Shown here in pieces: positions 15,485-23,797 of a DNA stretch of 48,738 nt (its first letter is position 1; every line of letters begins with the position of its first letter). Source of the DNA: Flavobacteriales bacterium UBA7878 (GTDB taxonomy: Bacteria > Bacteroidota > Bacteroidia > Flavobacteriales > Schleiferiaceae); assembly GCA_002501205.1 (NCBI GenBank), contig DLRW01000025.1, positions 1 through 48,738 on the forward strand, read 5' to 3'. Below the pieces are notes generated by a model. It worked only from the letters and a program-made list of their open reading frames with translations. It made no database searches and was not told where the DNA came from. The position numbers and the translations under genes were made by a program.

Positions 15485-18400
15485 CTAAAGAAATGCCTTT
15501 ACCTGAAGATTGCCGGTATGAATAGCAAAGGCCTCGCGACTAAAGCGGCCAGAATAATTAAGACTTAATACGATGTTCTTTAAAAATGTACGCTGAAGAG
15601 TTAGGCTTATAGCCAGATTATCACCGGGCTTAAAAGCCTGCAGCATTTCAAAGGCAGCCGGACTATTCACATCCCCCTCAAAATTATTGCGGATATAAGC
15701 GACCTCCCCTTGCATGGCTATTTCACTAGCCAGATTATAATTAAGGTTAAGGCTGAACTCCTGCGCTGCCAAGCTATTTTCATCCGCCCCTGAGCTTTGT
15801 TCATCTCGCAATTCGTAGGCTCCGGTTAAGGTAAGTTTCTGCCCTTCCTGATAACTTAAGCTCAGGGTATTGGCCAAAGCCTGCAAATCAAAATTTCGAC
15901 TGGCAAAATTGCCGGATCGATTTCGTTTATCTTCCAAATTCCCTTGGTATCGCAATACAAAGGCTTGATCAAAGGCGTAACGCAAACCCAGTCGATGAGC
16001 ATTAAGCACCCGTTCTTCAATTCCGAAGCTCAGTAAATTGCGATTACTACTGCGATTGAAGTTATAATCCGCCCCAAAGCCTAAAGCACTGCGATTGTAA
16101 AAGAGGCTTTGACGAAAGGCATTGTTCTCGGATACCAATAAAGTATCGTCCCTGAGCTGACTAAAAGGATTCAGCTCATTGAAGCCTCCTTCCAAAAGGG
16201 TTTTTCGCTCCAACTGATAGGAACTTATCAGCGAAAATTTGCGCAGCCAGGCCCTGTAGCCTTCCTGAGCGGATTGCCAGGTACGCGGTGCTTGAATGTT
16301 TAAGCTCTGCCCCAATTTCACAATGCTGGTGCGGAAGAACTCCAAATTCGGGCTAAAGACCCGCACAAAGTTTGCTAAGTCGGGACTGGGGGCTATTTCA
16401 AATTCATCCAGTTCACGAATACCGTTGCCATTGTAATCTACATGGGTATGAGTTCCGGTTCCGGCTGGCACTTCAATATAGGTGAAACTGCGACGAGGTT
16501 CAGTTCCCGAGCCGCTCTCATAAAAAGTTTGACTGCGCAAAGCTCCTTTTATAAATGCTTGTTGATAATCGAGGCGACTGGTTAGACTCCTTTGCAGAGC
16601 CTGTTCTTCTGGCTGCAATATTTGAAGGTTCCGATAATAGGTCGACAGAGACAATCGGCCATTGCTGGGACTGCGCCAATGTCCTCTACCAAAAAAGGTA
16701 TAGGCATAAGTAAAGGGCTGTAAATCCTTCACCCGCACAGAATCATCAAATCTTTGTAAAAAACCAAATTCCATGAAGCTCCGATTGGTATCACCAAATC
16801 CCTGAAAGACCTGATACTCCAGGAATGAATAGGAGGCCGCACTGAGGCTATCCGCGCTAAGCTCTTTCCGGTTCCATTCCCCAATGGATTTAAATCCAAA
16901 CCATGATGCATCCAACCAATAATAACGACTGCGAATTTGCTCTCGTAAAAACTGCTCCTTTAGCGGTGGACTTTGAGTTTGAGTAAGGCTAATTTTAAAA
17001 TCAGTAATCCAGGAGGAATCGCGATAAGCCCCATCGACACTTTGACGAAAACCTTCCTTTAAAGGGCTGTTTAAAAATTGAAACTCCGTGCCAAAGTGAA
17101 GGGAATCTCGAAAGTACCGAAAGGCTAGGGCTCCAGTTTGAAGCGCACCTTGATAATTAAGCGGAAGGTTCCAATCTCGGGCAAACTCCACCGCATAAAT
17201 ACGCTCTACGGTGGTAAAGCCAGGGTTATTGAATTGATAAGCCGCCTTCACCTCGGCCTTCCCCTTTTTGAATTGTGGCCGATAGGCATATTCGAGCTTC
17301 CCGGCCAAACCATCATCATTAGAACGATCGCGATCCGAAAAGAGGTTCAAGCGGTTATTACTAGCGGCTAATTCCAAATTCAATGATTGGTTTTTAGCTC
17401 TGCCAAATTGCCCCTGACTTTGCCAATTTAAGACCTGTAGTCGGTTGGGGGCCACCAGGGTTCGAACTGGAGCATAGGATCCCTGGGATTGACCATTCTG
17501 TGGTTCGACCCATTGAAAAACCCGACCATTAGCATTGCTGGAAACCAATTTATAGTCTCCCTTTCCAGCGCCTACAAAAGCAAAGCTGGCATTAAACAAA
17601 GCTTGACTGCTATCGGTTGAAAAGACTAAAACAGAGTCATAAGCCAGGCTATCTATTAAACGGTATTGCACCAAACCAGGATCATAAGAAGCGGCCCGAA
17701 TGGTTGACGCAAAGGCTCTTTCCAAATCATCACCAACCGCAGCTAATATGGCTTTTTCTTCATTGCTAAGATCCGTACCCAGCGCCTGATCCTTGCTATC
17801 CTGCTCCGTATAATACTGTACGCGATTCTGCCAATTCTGAGACTGATAACTGGACTCCCCATAAAGTACCGAGCGCAGGTAATTTTGTTCGGTGTATTGG
17901 AATTCCACCACAATCCGCTTATCGCGGGTGATGGGTTGCAAGGCTGTAAAAGTGATTTCCCCCGCATTGTAATCGATCACATAATCGTATTGCTGACCGC
18001 GCTTTAGCAATATTCCGTCGATATAGACTCTTTCTGAGCCCGAGACTATGATGATAAATTGTTCCCCATTAGCCCCTTGAAGTTTATACGGCCCTTGATT
18101 ACCCTCCTGACCTTGAAAACGGTTTCGGGCAAATCGTCCTCGAGCCAAACCACCCTCAGCTTGCAATTTGAGATTCTTTTCCCCACCGGCAGAAATAGCG
18201 GTTAGCAGGCCACCACCCGAAACCCGTTTCTCGAAATTAAGATAGGTACTGGGAGCTGGTTTGATGTTGTAATCCCCGGCCCGAAGCAGGCCAAAATCAG
18301 GATTCTCCAATTCGAGGTAAACGCGATCAAAATCCCGTAATTGCTGGGTATAGCCCTCCGCTTGCACTGGAACAGTATTATCGCTAATACTCGCACGAAT

Positions 18401-18931
18401 TTGGGTTTGATTACCCAGGTCACCGCTTAATTGAAGGTTTAGAGCGGAGTTTAAAACTGCATCCTGATTAGAGCCCACCGAAATGCTTCGACTCAAGCTA
18501 CCCTGCGAATTCAAAGCGCGAAAGGGACTGAAGTTTTGAGAATTGGGTAAAACCGAAAGCTCCTCTTCTCTTAATTGAAAACGTGCCCGTTCTTGGGGCA
18601 AGATCAGATTAGTATCACGCAAGCTGAAATAAAGGGGTAATTGCAGATCAATTTGCTGATAACGAAGGCGCAGGCTATCCTCCAAAGGTGGATCGAAAAG
18701 TAAATAGGAAGGCTGGCCTGCTTTGAAGGTATAATGAGGAAAAACCGGCTCCCCGGCCGAATTGTAAAAAGTAAGGCTTTCCGGCAGCATAGGCTTGTTC
18801 CCCAAAGCCACAGAGTCGCTGGGGCCAATGCCCATTTCCTGCCACTGCCCTCGTAAGGCCAGGCCCGAGAACATGCAAAGGAAGATGGGCAGAAATTTGA
18901 CTAGGGCTCGGATAAAGCGTTTATTTTGCAA
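15485..18931 (-). CDS. Large SprA-like outer-membrane beta-barrel protein
   Basis: 1148 aa. Signal peptide with hydrophobic core ALVKFLPIFLCMFSGL ending near residue 29. A segment near 145-210 (LSRSISVGSNQD, then NLQLSGDLGNQTQIRASISD and PVQAEGYTQQLRDFDRVYLE) recalls repeated units of the T9SS translocon barrel SprA, but SprA is about twice this length, so this is a relative rather than SprA. The remainder alternates aromatic and polar residues like a barrel and ends in Leu after a beta strand. The only start with no intervening stop is TTG at 18931, since TAG lies two codons upstream; a near-consensus AAATTTG box adjoins it. Followed by comF in the same operon. Function unknown. Confidence 0.7.
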   Translation of the reverse strand: MQNKRFIRALVKFLPIFLCMFSGLALRGQWQEMGIGPSDSVALGNKPMLPESLTFYNSAGEPVFPHYTFKAGQPSYLLFDPPLEDSLRLRYQQIDLQLPLYFSLRDTNLILPQERARFQLREEELSVLPNSQNFSPFRALNSQGSLSRSISVGSNQDAVLNSALNLQLSGDLGNQTQIRASISDNTVPVQAEGYTQQLRDFDRVYLELENPDFGLLRAGDYNIKPAPSTYLNFEKRVSGGGLLTAISAGGEKNLKLQAEGGLARGRFARNRFQGQEGNQGPYKLQGANGEQFIIIVSGSERVYIDGILLKRGQQYDYVIDYNAGEITFTALQPITRDKRIVVEFQYTEQNYLRSVLYGESSYQSQNWQNRVQYYTEQDSKDQALGTDLSNEEKAILAAVGDDLERAFASTIRAASYDPGLVQYRLIDSLAYDSVLVFSTDSSQALFNASFAFVGAGKGDYKLVSSNANGRVFQWVEPQNGQSQGSYAPVRTLVAPNRLQVLNWQSQGQFGRAKNQSLNLELAASNNRLNLFSDRDRSNDDGLAGKLEYAYRPQFKKGKAEVKAAYQFNNPGFTTVERIYAVEFARDWNLPLNYQGALQTGALAFRYFRDSLHFGTEFQFLNSPLKEGFRQSVDGAYRDSSWITDFKISLTQTQSPPLKEQFLREQIRSRYYWLDASWFGFKSIGEWNRKELSADSLSAASYSFLEYQVFQGFGDTNRSFMEFGFLQRFDDSVRVKDLQPFTYAYTFFGRGHWRSPSNGRLSLSTYYRNLQILQPEEQALQRSLTSRLDYQQAFIKGALRSQTFYESGSGTEPRRSFTYIEVPAGTGTHTHVDYNGNGIRELDEFEIAPSPDLANFVRVFSPNLEFFRTSIVKLGQSLNIQAPRTWQSAQEGYRAWLRKFSLISSYQLERKTLLEGGFNELNPFSQLRDDTLLVSENNAFRQSLFYNRSALGFGADYNFNRSSNRNLLSFGIEERVLNAHRLGLRYAFDQAFVLRYQGNLEDKRNRSGNFASRNFDLQALANTLSLSYQEGQKLTLTGAYELRDEQSSGADENSLAAQEFSLNLNYNLASEIAMQGEVAYIRNNFEGDVNSPAAFEMLQAFKPGDNLAISLTLQRTFLKNIVLSLNYSGRFSREAFAIHTGNLQVKAFL

Positions 18932-18964
18932 GGACTAACGGCAAATTTGCACATTTACGCGTTC

Positions 18965-19729
18965 ATGAAGATTTTTTCTTACAACCTTAACGGCATTCGC
19001 GCAGCTATGCGCAAGGGATTAGTAGATTGGCTTAAAGAAGCGAATCCAGATGTTTTACTCATCCAGGAAACCAAGGCGCAGCCCGAGCAAATCGAGCAAG
19101 AAGAATTTGAAGCCTTGGGTTACCATTGCTACTGGCACAGTGCTGAGAAAAAAGGCTACAGCGGAGTGGGCATCTTATGCAAGCTTAAACCCGATCATAT
19201 AGAGGTAGGCTGCGGTATGGACTATATCGATCAAGAAGGACGAATCCTCAGAGCTGATTTTGGCGACCTCAGCATTATGAGTGTTTATGTGCCCAGCGGT
19301 AGCAGCGGGGATGCGCGACAGGACTTGAAAATGAAATTCTTGGGCGATTTCCAAGAGTATATCCGCGGTCTTCTAAAGGAAAGACCTCAGCTTATTATTG
19401 GAGGCGACTTCAATATCTGTCATACTGAAATAGACATCCACAATCCCAAAAGCAATAAAGACACCTCAGGCTTCTTACCCGAAGAACGCGCTTGGCTCAG
19501 TGACTTCTTGAAGGAGGGATTAATTGATAGTTTCCGCCAGTTCCATGAGGGCGAAGTAGATCGTTATTCCTGGTGGTCCTACCGAGCTAATGCTCGCGCC
19601 AATAACAAAGGATGGCGCATCGACTACCAAATGGCGGGAGAAGCGCTTAAAGAGCGTTTAAATGGTGCTGAAATTTGGCCGGATGCGATGCATAGCGATC
19701 ACTGCCCCGTAAGTGTGGAAATCGATTAA
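18965..19729 (+). CDS. xth: Exodeoxyribonuclease III
   Basis: 254 aa AP endonuclease/3'-5' exonuclease of the EEP family, acting in base-excision repair. Start chosen at the ATG giving MKIFSYNLNGIRAA, as in the family; the frame is open 13 codons further upstream, but that extension is not family-like. Catalytic motifs: NLNGIR, QETKAQ (Glu35, metal ligand), GGDFNICHTEID (catalytic Asp and Asn), SWWSYR, GWRIDYQM and the terminal SDHCPV (Asp-His). Full length. Its 3' end overlaps the convergent amidase gene by 4 bases, and there is no terminator between them. Confidence 0.95.
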   Translation: MKIFSYNLNGIRAAMRKGLVDWLKEANPDVLLIQETKAQPEQIEQEEFEALGYHCYWHSAEKKGYSGVGILCKLKPDHIEVGCGMDYIDQEGRILRADFGDLSIMSVYVPSGSSGDARQDLKMKFLGDFQEYIRGLLKERPQLIIGGDFNICHTEIDIHNPKSNKDTSGFLPEERAWLSDFLKEGLIDSFRQFHEGEVDRYSWWSYRANARANNKGWRIDYQMAGEALKERLNGAEIWPDAMHSDHCPVSVEID

Positions 19730-20508
19730 AGAAGCGTGAATTGATCGCGATCTTTTAAGAAACCGAATTTCGAACGAATTCTTTGAAGCTGGGAGTAGTA
19801 GAGCTCTACTACTTCTACGGTTTCTACGTGGGCCTGAGTTTCCGAGAGCACAGCACCTAAGGGATCATGCACTGCCGAATTACCCGAATGGTAGACCCCA
19901 TTCCCATCTTCACCAATGCGATTGAGACCCGCCAGATAACATTGATTTTCAATAGCACGCGCTTTTAACAAAGCCTCCCAGGCTTCCGATCGGCGTTCGG
20001 GCCAATTGGCAACGAAGAACTGTAAATCGAAAACCTCCGCATTGCGACACCAAACCGGGAAGCGCAGATCGTAACAGATTTGCGGATTGATACGCCAGCC
20101 CTTGTATTCTACAATCAATTTTTGCTGACCCGGTGTATAGACCTTCTCCTCCCCCGCCAGGCTAAAGAGATGGCGTTTATCATAAGTCTGATAGCTTCCA
20201 TCAGGAAACACAAAATAGAGTCTGTTATAATAGTTCCCTTGCTCTTTGGTCATCACAGATCCGCTAATCGCACAATTCTTGGTTCGCGCTTGACCTTGCA
20301 TCCACTGCAAACTTTCACCAGCTAAATCCTCAGCTATATTTTGAGGGTTCATGCTGAAACCCGTGCTAAACATTTCGGGTAGAAGAATTAAATCCGGAGC
20401 TTCCGCCTCTTGAATAAGAGTCTCGAAATGAGTACGGTTAGCCGTCGGATCTTCCCATTGCAAACTACTTTGAATTAAGGCCAGTCGGAATAATTCACTT
20501 ACTTCCAC
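19726..20508 (-). CDS. Nitrilase-family amidohydrolase (omega-amidase YafV-like)
   Basis: 260 aa carbon-nitrogen hydrolase with the Glu-Lys-Cys triad: Glu45 (LLPEMFSTGF), Lys111 (YDKRHLFS) and Cys145 (NPQICYDLRFP). The sequence around the triad is that of the omega-amidase group (YafV), which hydrolyses alpha-ketoglutaramate and related deaminated amides in metabolite repair. The start is GTG at 20508; a TAA lies three codons upstream in frame and no ATG exists before the active-site region, so GTG is forced. Convergent overlap of 4 bases with xth. Confidence 0.88.
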   Translation of the reverse strand: MEVSELFRLALIQSSLQWEDPTANRTHFETLIQEAEAPDLILLPEMFSTGFSMNPQNIAEDLAGESLQWMQGQARTKNCAISGSVMTKEQGNYYNRLYFVFPDGSYQTYDKRHLFSLAGEEKVYTPGQQKLIVEYKGWRINPQICYDLRFPVWCRNAEVFDLQFFVANWPERRSEAWEALLKARAIENQCYLAGLNRIGEDGNGVYHSGNSAVHDPLGAVLSETQAHVETVEVVELYYSQLQRIRSKFGFLKDRDQFTLL

Positions 20509-20578
20509 GTTGTAATTTTAGAGGACTGTGCGCAAAGCTACAGTTTTCGATAAACTGTGCTCTGAATCGATAAGGGGC

Positions 20579-20609
20579 TTTGGAGAGCCCAAATTTTTGC
20601 GTACTTTTG
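20579..20609 (+). promoter_or_regulatory. Strong promoter of the small-RNA candidate at 20613
   Basis: TTTG (20579-20582), 19-base spacer, TACTTTTG (20602-20609): both elements and the spacing fit the Bacteroidota promoter consensus exactly. No protein start follows within the next 80 bases before the terminator. Confidence 0.65.
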
Positions 20610-20612
20610 ACT

Positions 20613-20693
20613 GGAAGAGCACACGAAGTTTTTTCATTTTTATGTTTTAGTTTTCGTTGAAAGCCGTTTACCTGTGGTAGACGGCTTTTTTTT
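20613..20693 (+). ncRNA. Candidate small RNA between a consensus promoter and a terminator
   Basis: About 80 nt from the expected start near 20613-20615 to the T-run. The 5' half is U-rich and unstructured; the 3' end is a strong terminator, AGCCGTTTACC / GGTAGACGGCT (20662-20672 / 20676-20686) with loop TGT and eight T's. The only ATG inside opens a two-codon frame, so it is not a peptide gene. It shares no sequence with the three units at 4366-4831 but has the same architecture. Alternative: the promoter could drive read-through into the next hairpin unit. Confidence 0.55.
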
Positions 20694-20740
20694 GTTAAAA
20701 GATTATGAAATGTTAAAAAAAGTTGTAAGTTAGACACAAC

Positions 20741-20845
20741 TTAACAGGGTTCTTCATTTTATAGGGAAATAGGGTTAGTAATCTACAGATTCCAAACACT
20801 GTTAAGGTATATGAAGCGGGAGTTGCAGAGTCTCCCGCTTTTTTT
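20741..20845 (+). ncRNA. Structured element ending in a Rho-independent terminator
   Basis: Outer pairing TTAACAG (20741-20747) with CTGTTAA (20799-20805), then hairpin AGCGGGAG / CTCCCGCT (20815-20822 / 20832-20839) and seven T's. The bases just before the hairpin contain GTTAAGGT, the same octamer that precedes the hairpin in the three units at 4366-4831. No good promoter box lies just upstream (closest TAAGTTAG, 20726-20733). It is either a second small RNA or a 3' part of a longer transcript from 20602. The terminator itself is clear; the RNA gene call is tentative. Confidence 0.45.
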
Positions 20846-21007
20846 GTACCCATAAGTTTAGCCCTCAATACTTTAGCCTCACCCCCCTTTTTAACCAGCC
20901 TTTTTTACTCTCTATACCCCCGCTACTTCCCACTCTTTTTAACATTTCCAAATAGGCAACCCGAGCCATTAGCTACGTCTAAAATTCAGCAGGTCAAAAT
21001 TTGAGCT

Positions 21008-21148
21008 ATGGAAATCAAAGTCCTGCTAATTTTCATCGGGTTTGGCTCCGGTATTGGTTCATACAGATGCTACGATAAACGCCACGCGGCAGTTCCTATA
21101 CCGGAGCGAATCCGAAAAACACCCAGCCCTCAAGCTGATAGCTTTTAG
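21008..21148 (+). CDS. Possible 46-aa small membrane protein
   Basis: ATG at 21008 opens a 46-codon frame ending TAG at 21146. The product starts MEIKVLLIFIGFGSGIGSYR, a hydrophobic segment long enough for one membrane pass or a signal, followed by a basic, Pro-rich tail (IPERIRKTPSPQADSF). A -7-like AAAATTTG (20996-21003) lies four bases before the ATG, the same spacing as at hemJ. A 10-bp inverted repeat (GCTCCGGTAT at 21045 / ATACCGGAGC at 21098) lies inside the frame and could mean the DNA or RNA structure is what matters instead. I do not recognise a family. Confidence 0.35.
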   Translation: MEIKVLLIFIGFGSGIGSYRCYDKRHAAVPIPERIRKTPSPQADSF

Positions 21149-21171
21149 TGAAGCCTCATTGCTTTTCCTAA

Positions 21172-21217
21172 GAAAAAAACAATCAGTTTAAGGGAAATGA
21201 GCCTTGCCTAAACTGAT
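21172..21217 (-). terminator. Hairpin in front of the TonB receptor, terminator-like on the minus strand
   Basis: ATCAGTTTAAGG (21182-21193) pairs with CCTAAACTGAT (21207-21217) with one bulged A. On the minus strand seven T's follow the stem (A-run 21173-21179), which is a terminator layout, but no minus-strand gene lies upstream of it. On the plus strand it would be a leader hairpin of the receptor region. Confidence 0.4.
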
Positions 21218-21247
21218 GAGCAATAGTATTTTCGCTGCGCTATTTAA

Positions 21248-21260
21248 AATTAGTCTAATT
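21248..21260. promoter_or_regulatory. Palindromic candidate operator before the TonB receptor
   Basis: AATTAG-T-CTAATT is a perfect 13-bp palindrome, 10 bases before the ATG and 13 bases after a -7-like TATTTTCG (21227-21234). This is where a metal-responsive repressor would block transcription; the regulator is not identifiable from the sequence. Confidence 0.4.
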
Positions 21261-21270
21261 AAGAAAAACA

Positions 21271-23694
21271 ATGCGGCTCTTCACAATTCAACTCTTCAGC
21301 CTTTGTCTGATTAGCCTCTCACTAAGCGGTCAAAAAGCACAGCTAAATGGTAGCTTATACGAAAGCAACAGCCCAAACCCTATTAGCAATGCTGCTATTT
21401 TTCTTGAACCCGGTAATCACCAAACTATAAGTGATGCCCGAGGAAAGTTTGAGTTTAAAGATCTGGAGCCTGGCGAATACAGCATCCGCATCAAGCACAT
21501 TAGCTTCCGGGAGCATCAATCCAAAATCAGCCTAAAAGAAGGCAAACAGGATTTCTTCGCCAATCTAGAATTCAAGAATGAGCTTATGGCCGAGGCCGTG
21601 GTTAATGGAAGCAGCTTAACCGGCGGCGAAAAGGGCATTCGTCAATTAAGCGGTTCTGCTCATTACCTGGGATTAAAAGAGCTCGAAACTTACGAATACA
21701 ATGATGCTATTCGTCTCTTGCGTCGCATACCCGGCGTTTACCTCCAAGAAGAAGATGGCTTTGGCCTACGCCCTAATATCGGAATGCGAGGCACCGGGGT
21801 GGAACGCAGCTCTAAAATCACTTTGATGGAAGATGGCATTCTGGCTGCCCCTGCGCCTTACAGCGCGCCTTCTGCCTATTATTTCCCCACTACCGGAAGA
21901 ATGGAAGGCGTGGAAGTACGCAAGGGTAGTTCCCAAATTGAATACGGTCCCTATACGACTGGTGGCGCCCTGAATTTCATCTCCACTCAAATTCCCGATG
22001 AGTTCCGCGCTAAATTGGATGTATTGGCCGGAAGCTTTGGTCAACGTCGCTTGCATGCCTACGCCGGTGAATCCTTTACTCATTTTGGCTTTGTGGTAGA
22101 AACCTATCAGGCTTCCGCCGATGGATTTAAGGAATTAGATTTTGGCGGTCCCACTGGCTTTGATTTAGCGGATTACCAAGCTAAATTCAGACTCAACACC
22201 TCCAAAGAGGCCAAAGTATATCAAGCCCTGGAATTGAAATTAGCGCAAAGCATTAACAACAGTGATGAAACTTATTTGGGCTTAAGTCAAGATGATTTCG
22301 CCGCCCATCCCTACCGTCGCTATGCCGCATCCGGCCTCGACCGTATGGAAACCGATCAAAGGCAGTATAAACTAAGCTATACCCTTAAGCCCAATAACAA
22401 TCTCAGTATTGTTAGCACCGCCTATCGCAATGAATTCAGCAGAAATTGGTACAAGCTGGACAAGGTTCTATCCAATGGCGAAAATGTAGGCATTGCCAAT
22501 CTGTTAGCCGACCCAACTGCTTATGCCGATGCCTACCAAACCTTGATAGGTGCAGGCGACGATACCCTTTATGTAAAAAACAACAATCGCTCTTACTATG
22601 CCCAAGGCCTGCAGACTAAGGTAGTTTACAATTGGAATAATCATCAGATCAAAGCAGGATTGCGCTACCATGAAGATGGCATGGATCGCTTCCAGTGGAA
22701 CAATACTTTCACTTTGAATCAAGGGGACTTCACCCTAATTGATGCAGGCACCCCAGGCACCGAAAGTAATCGCATTGAGGATGCTCGCGCCTGGGCCGCT
22801 TTTGCTGAGTACCGCTTATCTTGGGAAAAATGGACTTTTAATCCTGGCCTGCGCTATGAGAGTATTAATCTCGCTCGACACGATTATGGTAAATCCGATG
22901 TAGATCGCACCGGCGTGAATCTATCCGAACGCGAAAACCAGGTAGAGGTGTTCATTCCAGGCCTGGGTATTCGTTATGACATTAATAACAAGAGTCAAAT
23001 CTTCGGAGGTATCCACAAAGGTTTTGCCCCTCCCGGAAGTGTAGCTGGCAGCCAACCTGAATCCAGCATTAATACCGAATTAGGCCTTCGTTCCGAATTC
23101 AATTTTGCCAAGCTTAGCGCCACTGCATTTTACAATGATTATCAAAACCTTTTAGGTTCAGATATGGCCGCCACTGGAGGCGTAGGCAATAATTTAGTTT
23201 ACAATGGAGGTGCCGCCAGCGTATATGGTCTGGAAGCTGAATTTCAGGGTGAACTTCGTCCAGGTGCAAGCCACTGGGCCTTTCCCTGGGCCTTAGCTTA
23301 TACTTTCACCCATGCCCAATTCGACAATAGCTTCGAAAGTGATTATGAAGCCTGGGGAACGGTAAACAAAGGTGATGAGCTTCCCTACTTGGCGGAGCAT
23401 ATGCTCAATGCCCAAATAGGTGCTGCCTGGAAACGATTGGCATTAAACTCCAGCATCAGCTACCAAAGTGCTATGCGCACCCAAGCTGGCAGCGGAGTCA
23501 TCGATGCAGATCATGAAATTCCTGCGCAATGGATGATTGATCTCTCCGGCACCTATCACCTCAACTATCATTTCAGTCTCTTTGCCAGTGTACGCAATTT
23601 AGGTGATGCTGTAAACCTCGTTGCCATGCGTCCTGCCGGATTAAGACCCACCATGCCACGCTCCTTCCTATTTGGAATTAAAGCACGTTGGTAA
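21271..23694 (+). CDS. TonB-dependent receptor, FecA-like
   Basis: 807 aa outer-membrane receptor. Signal peptide (1-20, ending SLSGQ), a carboxypeptidase-regulatory-like domain (about 23-95, ISDARGKFEFKDLEPGEYSI), a plug domain (about 125-240, with LLRRIPGVYLQEEDGFGLRP and IGMRGTGVERSSKITLMEDG) and a 22-strand-type barrel ending in RSFLFGIKARW, with the C-terminal aromatic. The plug sequence resembles the Fe(III)-dicitrate receptor FecA group, so a ferric chelate is the likely substrate. No SusD partner is adjacent, which argues against glycan uptake. A palindromic site at 21248-21260 suggests metal control. Followed by a terminator. Confidence 0.9.
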   Translation: MRLFTIQLFSLCLISLSLSGQKAQLNGSLYESNSPNPISNAAIFLEPGNHQTISDARGKFEFKDLEPGEYSIRIKHISFREHQSKISLKEGKQDFFANLEFKNELMAEAVVNGSSLTGGEKGIRQLSGSAHYLGLKELETYEYNDAIRLLRRIPGVYLQEEDGFGLRPNIGMRGTGVERSSKITLMEDGILAAPAPYSAPSAYYFPTTGRMEGVEVRKGSSQIEYGPYTTGGALNFISTQIPDEFRAKLDVLAGSFGQRRLHAYAGESFTHFGFVVETYQASADGFKELDFGGPTGFDLADYQAKFRLNTSKEAKVYQALELKLAQSINNSDETYLGLSQDDFAAHPYRRYAASGLDRMETDQRQYKLSYTLKPNNNLSIVSTAYRNEFSRNWYKLDKVLSNGENVGIANLLADPTAYADAYQTLIGAGDDTLYVKNNNRSYYAQGLQTKVVYNWNNHQIKAGLRYHEDGMDRFQWNNTFTLNQGDFTLIDAGTPGTESNRIEDARAWAAFAEYRLSWEKWTFNPGLRYESINLARHDYGKSDVDRTGVNLSERENQVEVFIPGLGIRYDINNKSQIFGGIHKGFAPPGSVAGSQPESSINTELGLRSEFNFAKLSATAFYNDYQNLLGSDMAATGGVGNNLVYNGGAASVYGLEAEFQGELRPGASHWAFPWALAYTFTHAQFDNSFESDYEAWGTVNKGDELPYLAEHMLNAQIGAAWKRLALNSSISYQSAMRTQAGSGVIDADHEIPAQWMIDLSGTYHLNYHFSLFASVRNLGDAVNLVAMRPAGLRPTMPRSFLFGIKARW

Positions 23695-23719
23695 GATTTT
23701 ATATACATGTTTGGATTTT

Positions 23720-23751
23720 AGCCCGGTTGATTCGTTTCGATCGGGCTTTTT
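23720..23751 (+). terminator. Rho-independent terminator of the TonB receptor
   Basis: AGCCCG (23720-23725) pairs with CGGGCT (23742-23747), extended by weaker inner pairs, followed by TTTTT. Confidence 0.8.
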
Positions 23752-23785
23752 AATTTAAGACTTTAGCCTGCACTACTGAATTCGC

Positions 23786-23793
23786 TAATTTTC
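23786..23793 (+). promoter_or_regulatory. -7-like box against the start of the kinase-like gene
   Basis: TAATTTTC, one mismatch to TAnnTTTG, four bases before the ATG at 23798; TTTA at 23762-23765 lies 20 bases upstream at the -33 position. Suggests a leaderless transcript, as for hemJ. Confidence 0.4.
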
Positions 23794-23797
23794 AGAC

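Larger units (their letters stand above)
20509..21270. other. Long intergenic region with regulatory and RNA elements
   Basis: 762 bases between the amidase and the TonB receptor. It contains a consensus promoter and small-RNA candidate (20579-20693), a second hairpin element (20741-20845), a possible 46-aa gene (21008-21148), a hairpin (21172-21217) and an operator-like palindrome (21248-21260). 20846-20990 is T/C-rich and holds nothing I recognise. Confidence 0.7.

Noticed and set aside
20518..20637. 39-codon minus-strand frame starting MKKLRVLFQSKVRKNLG, in frame with the amidase and ending three codons before its GTG start.
   Set aside because: It overlaps the strong plus-strand promoter at 20579-20609, shows no family resemblance, and the frame relation may be chance. 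It could be a coupled leader peptide, but nothing supports translation.
21043..21107. Inverted repeat inside the small ORF as an integron attC site.
   Set aside because: The core sites GTTRRRY and RYYYAAC are not placed at its ends, and no integrase or cassettes are present.
21008..21260. Cobalamin or other known riboswitch before the TonB receptor.
   Set aside because: No B12-box or other known aptamer core could be recognised; only simple hairpins are visible.
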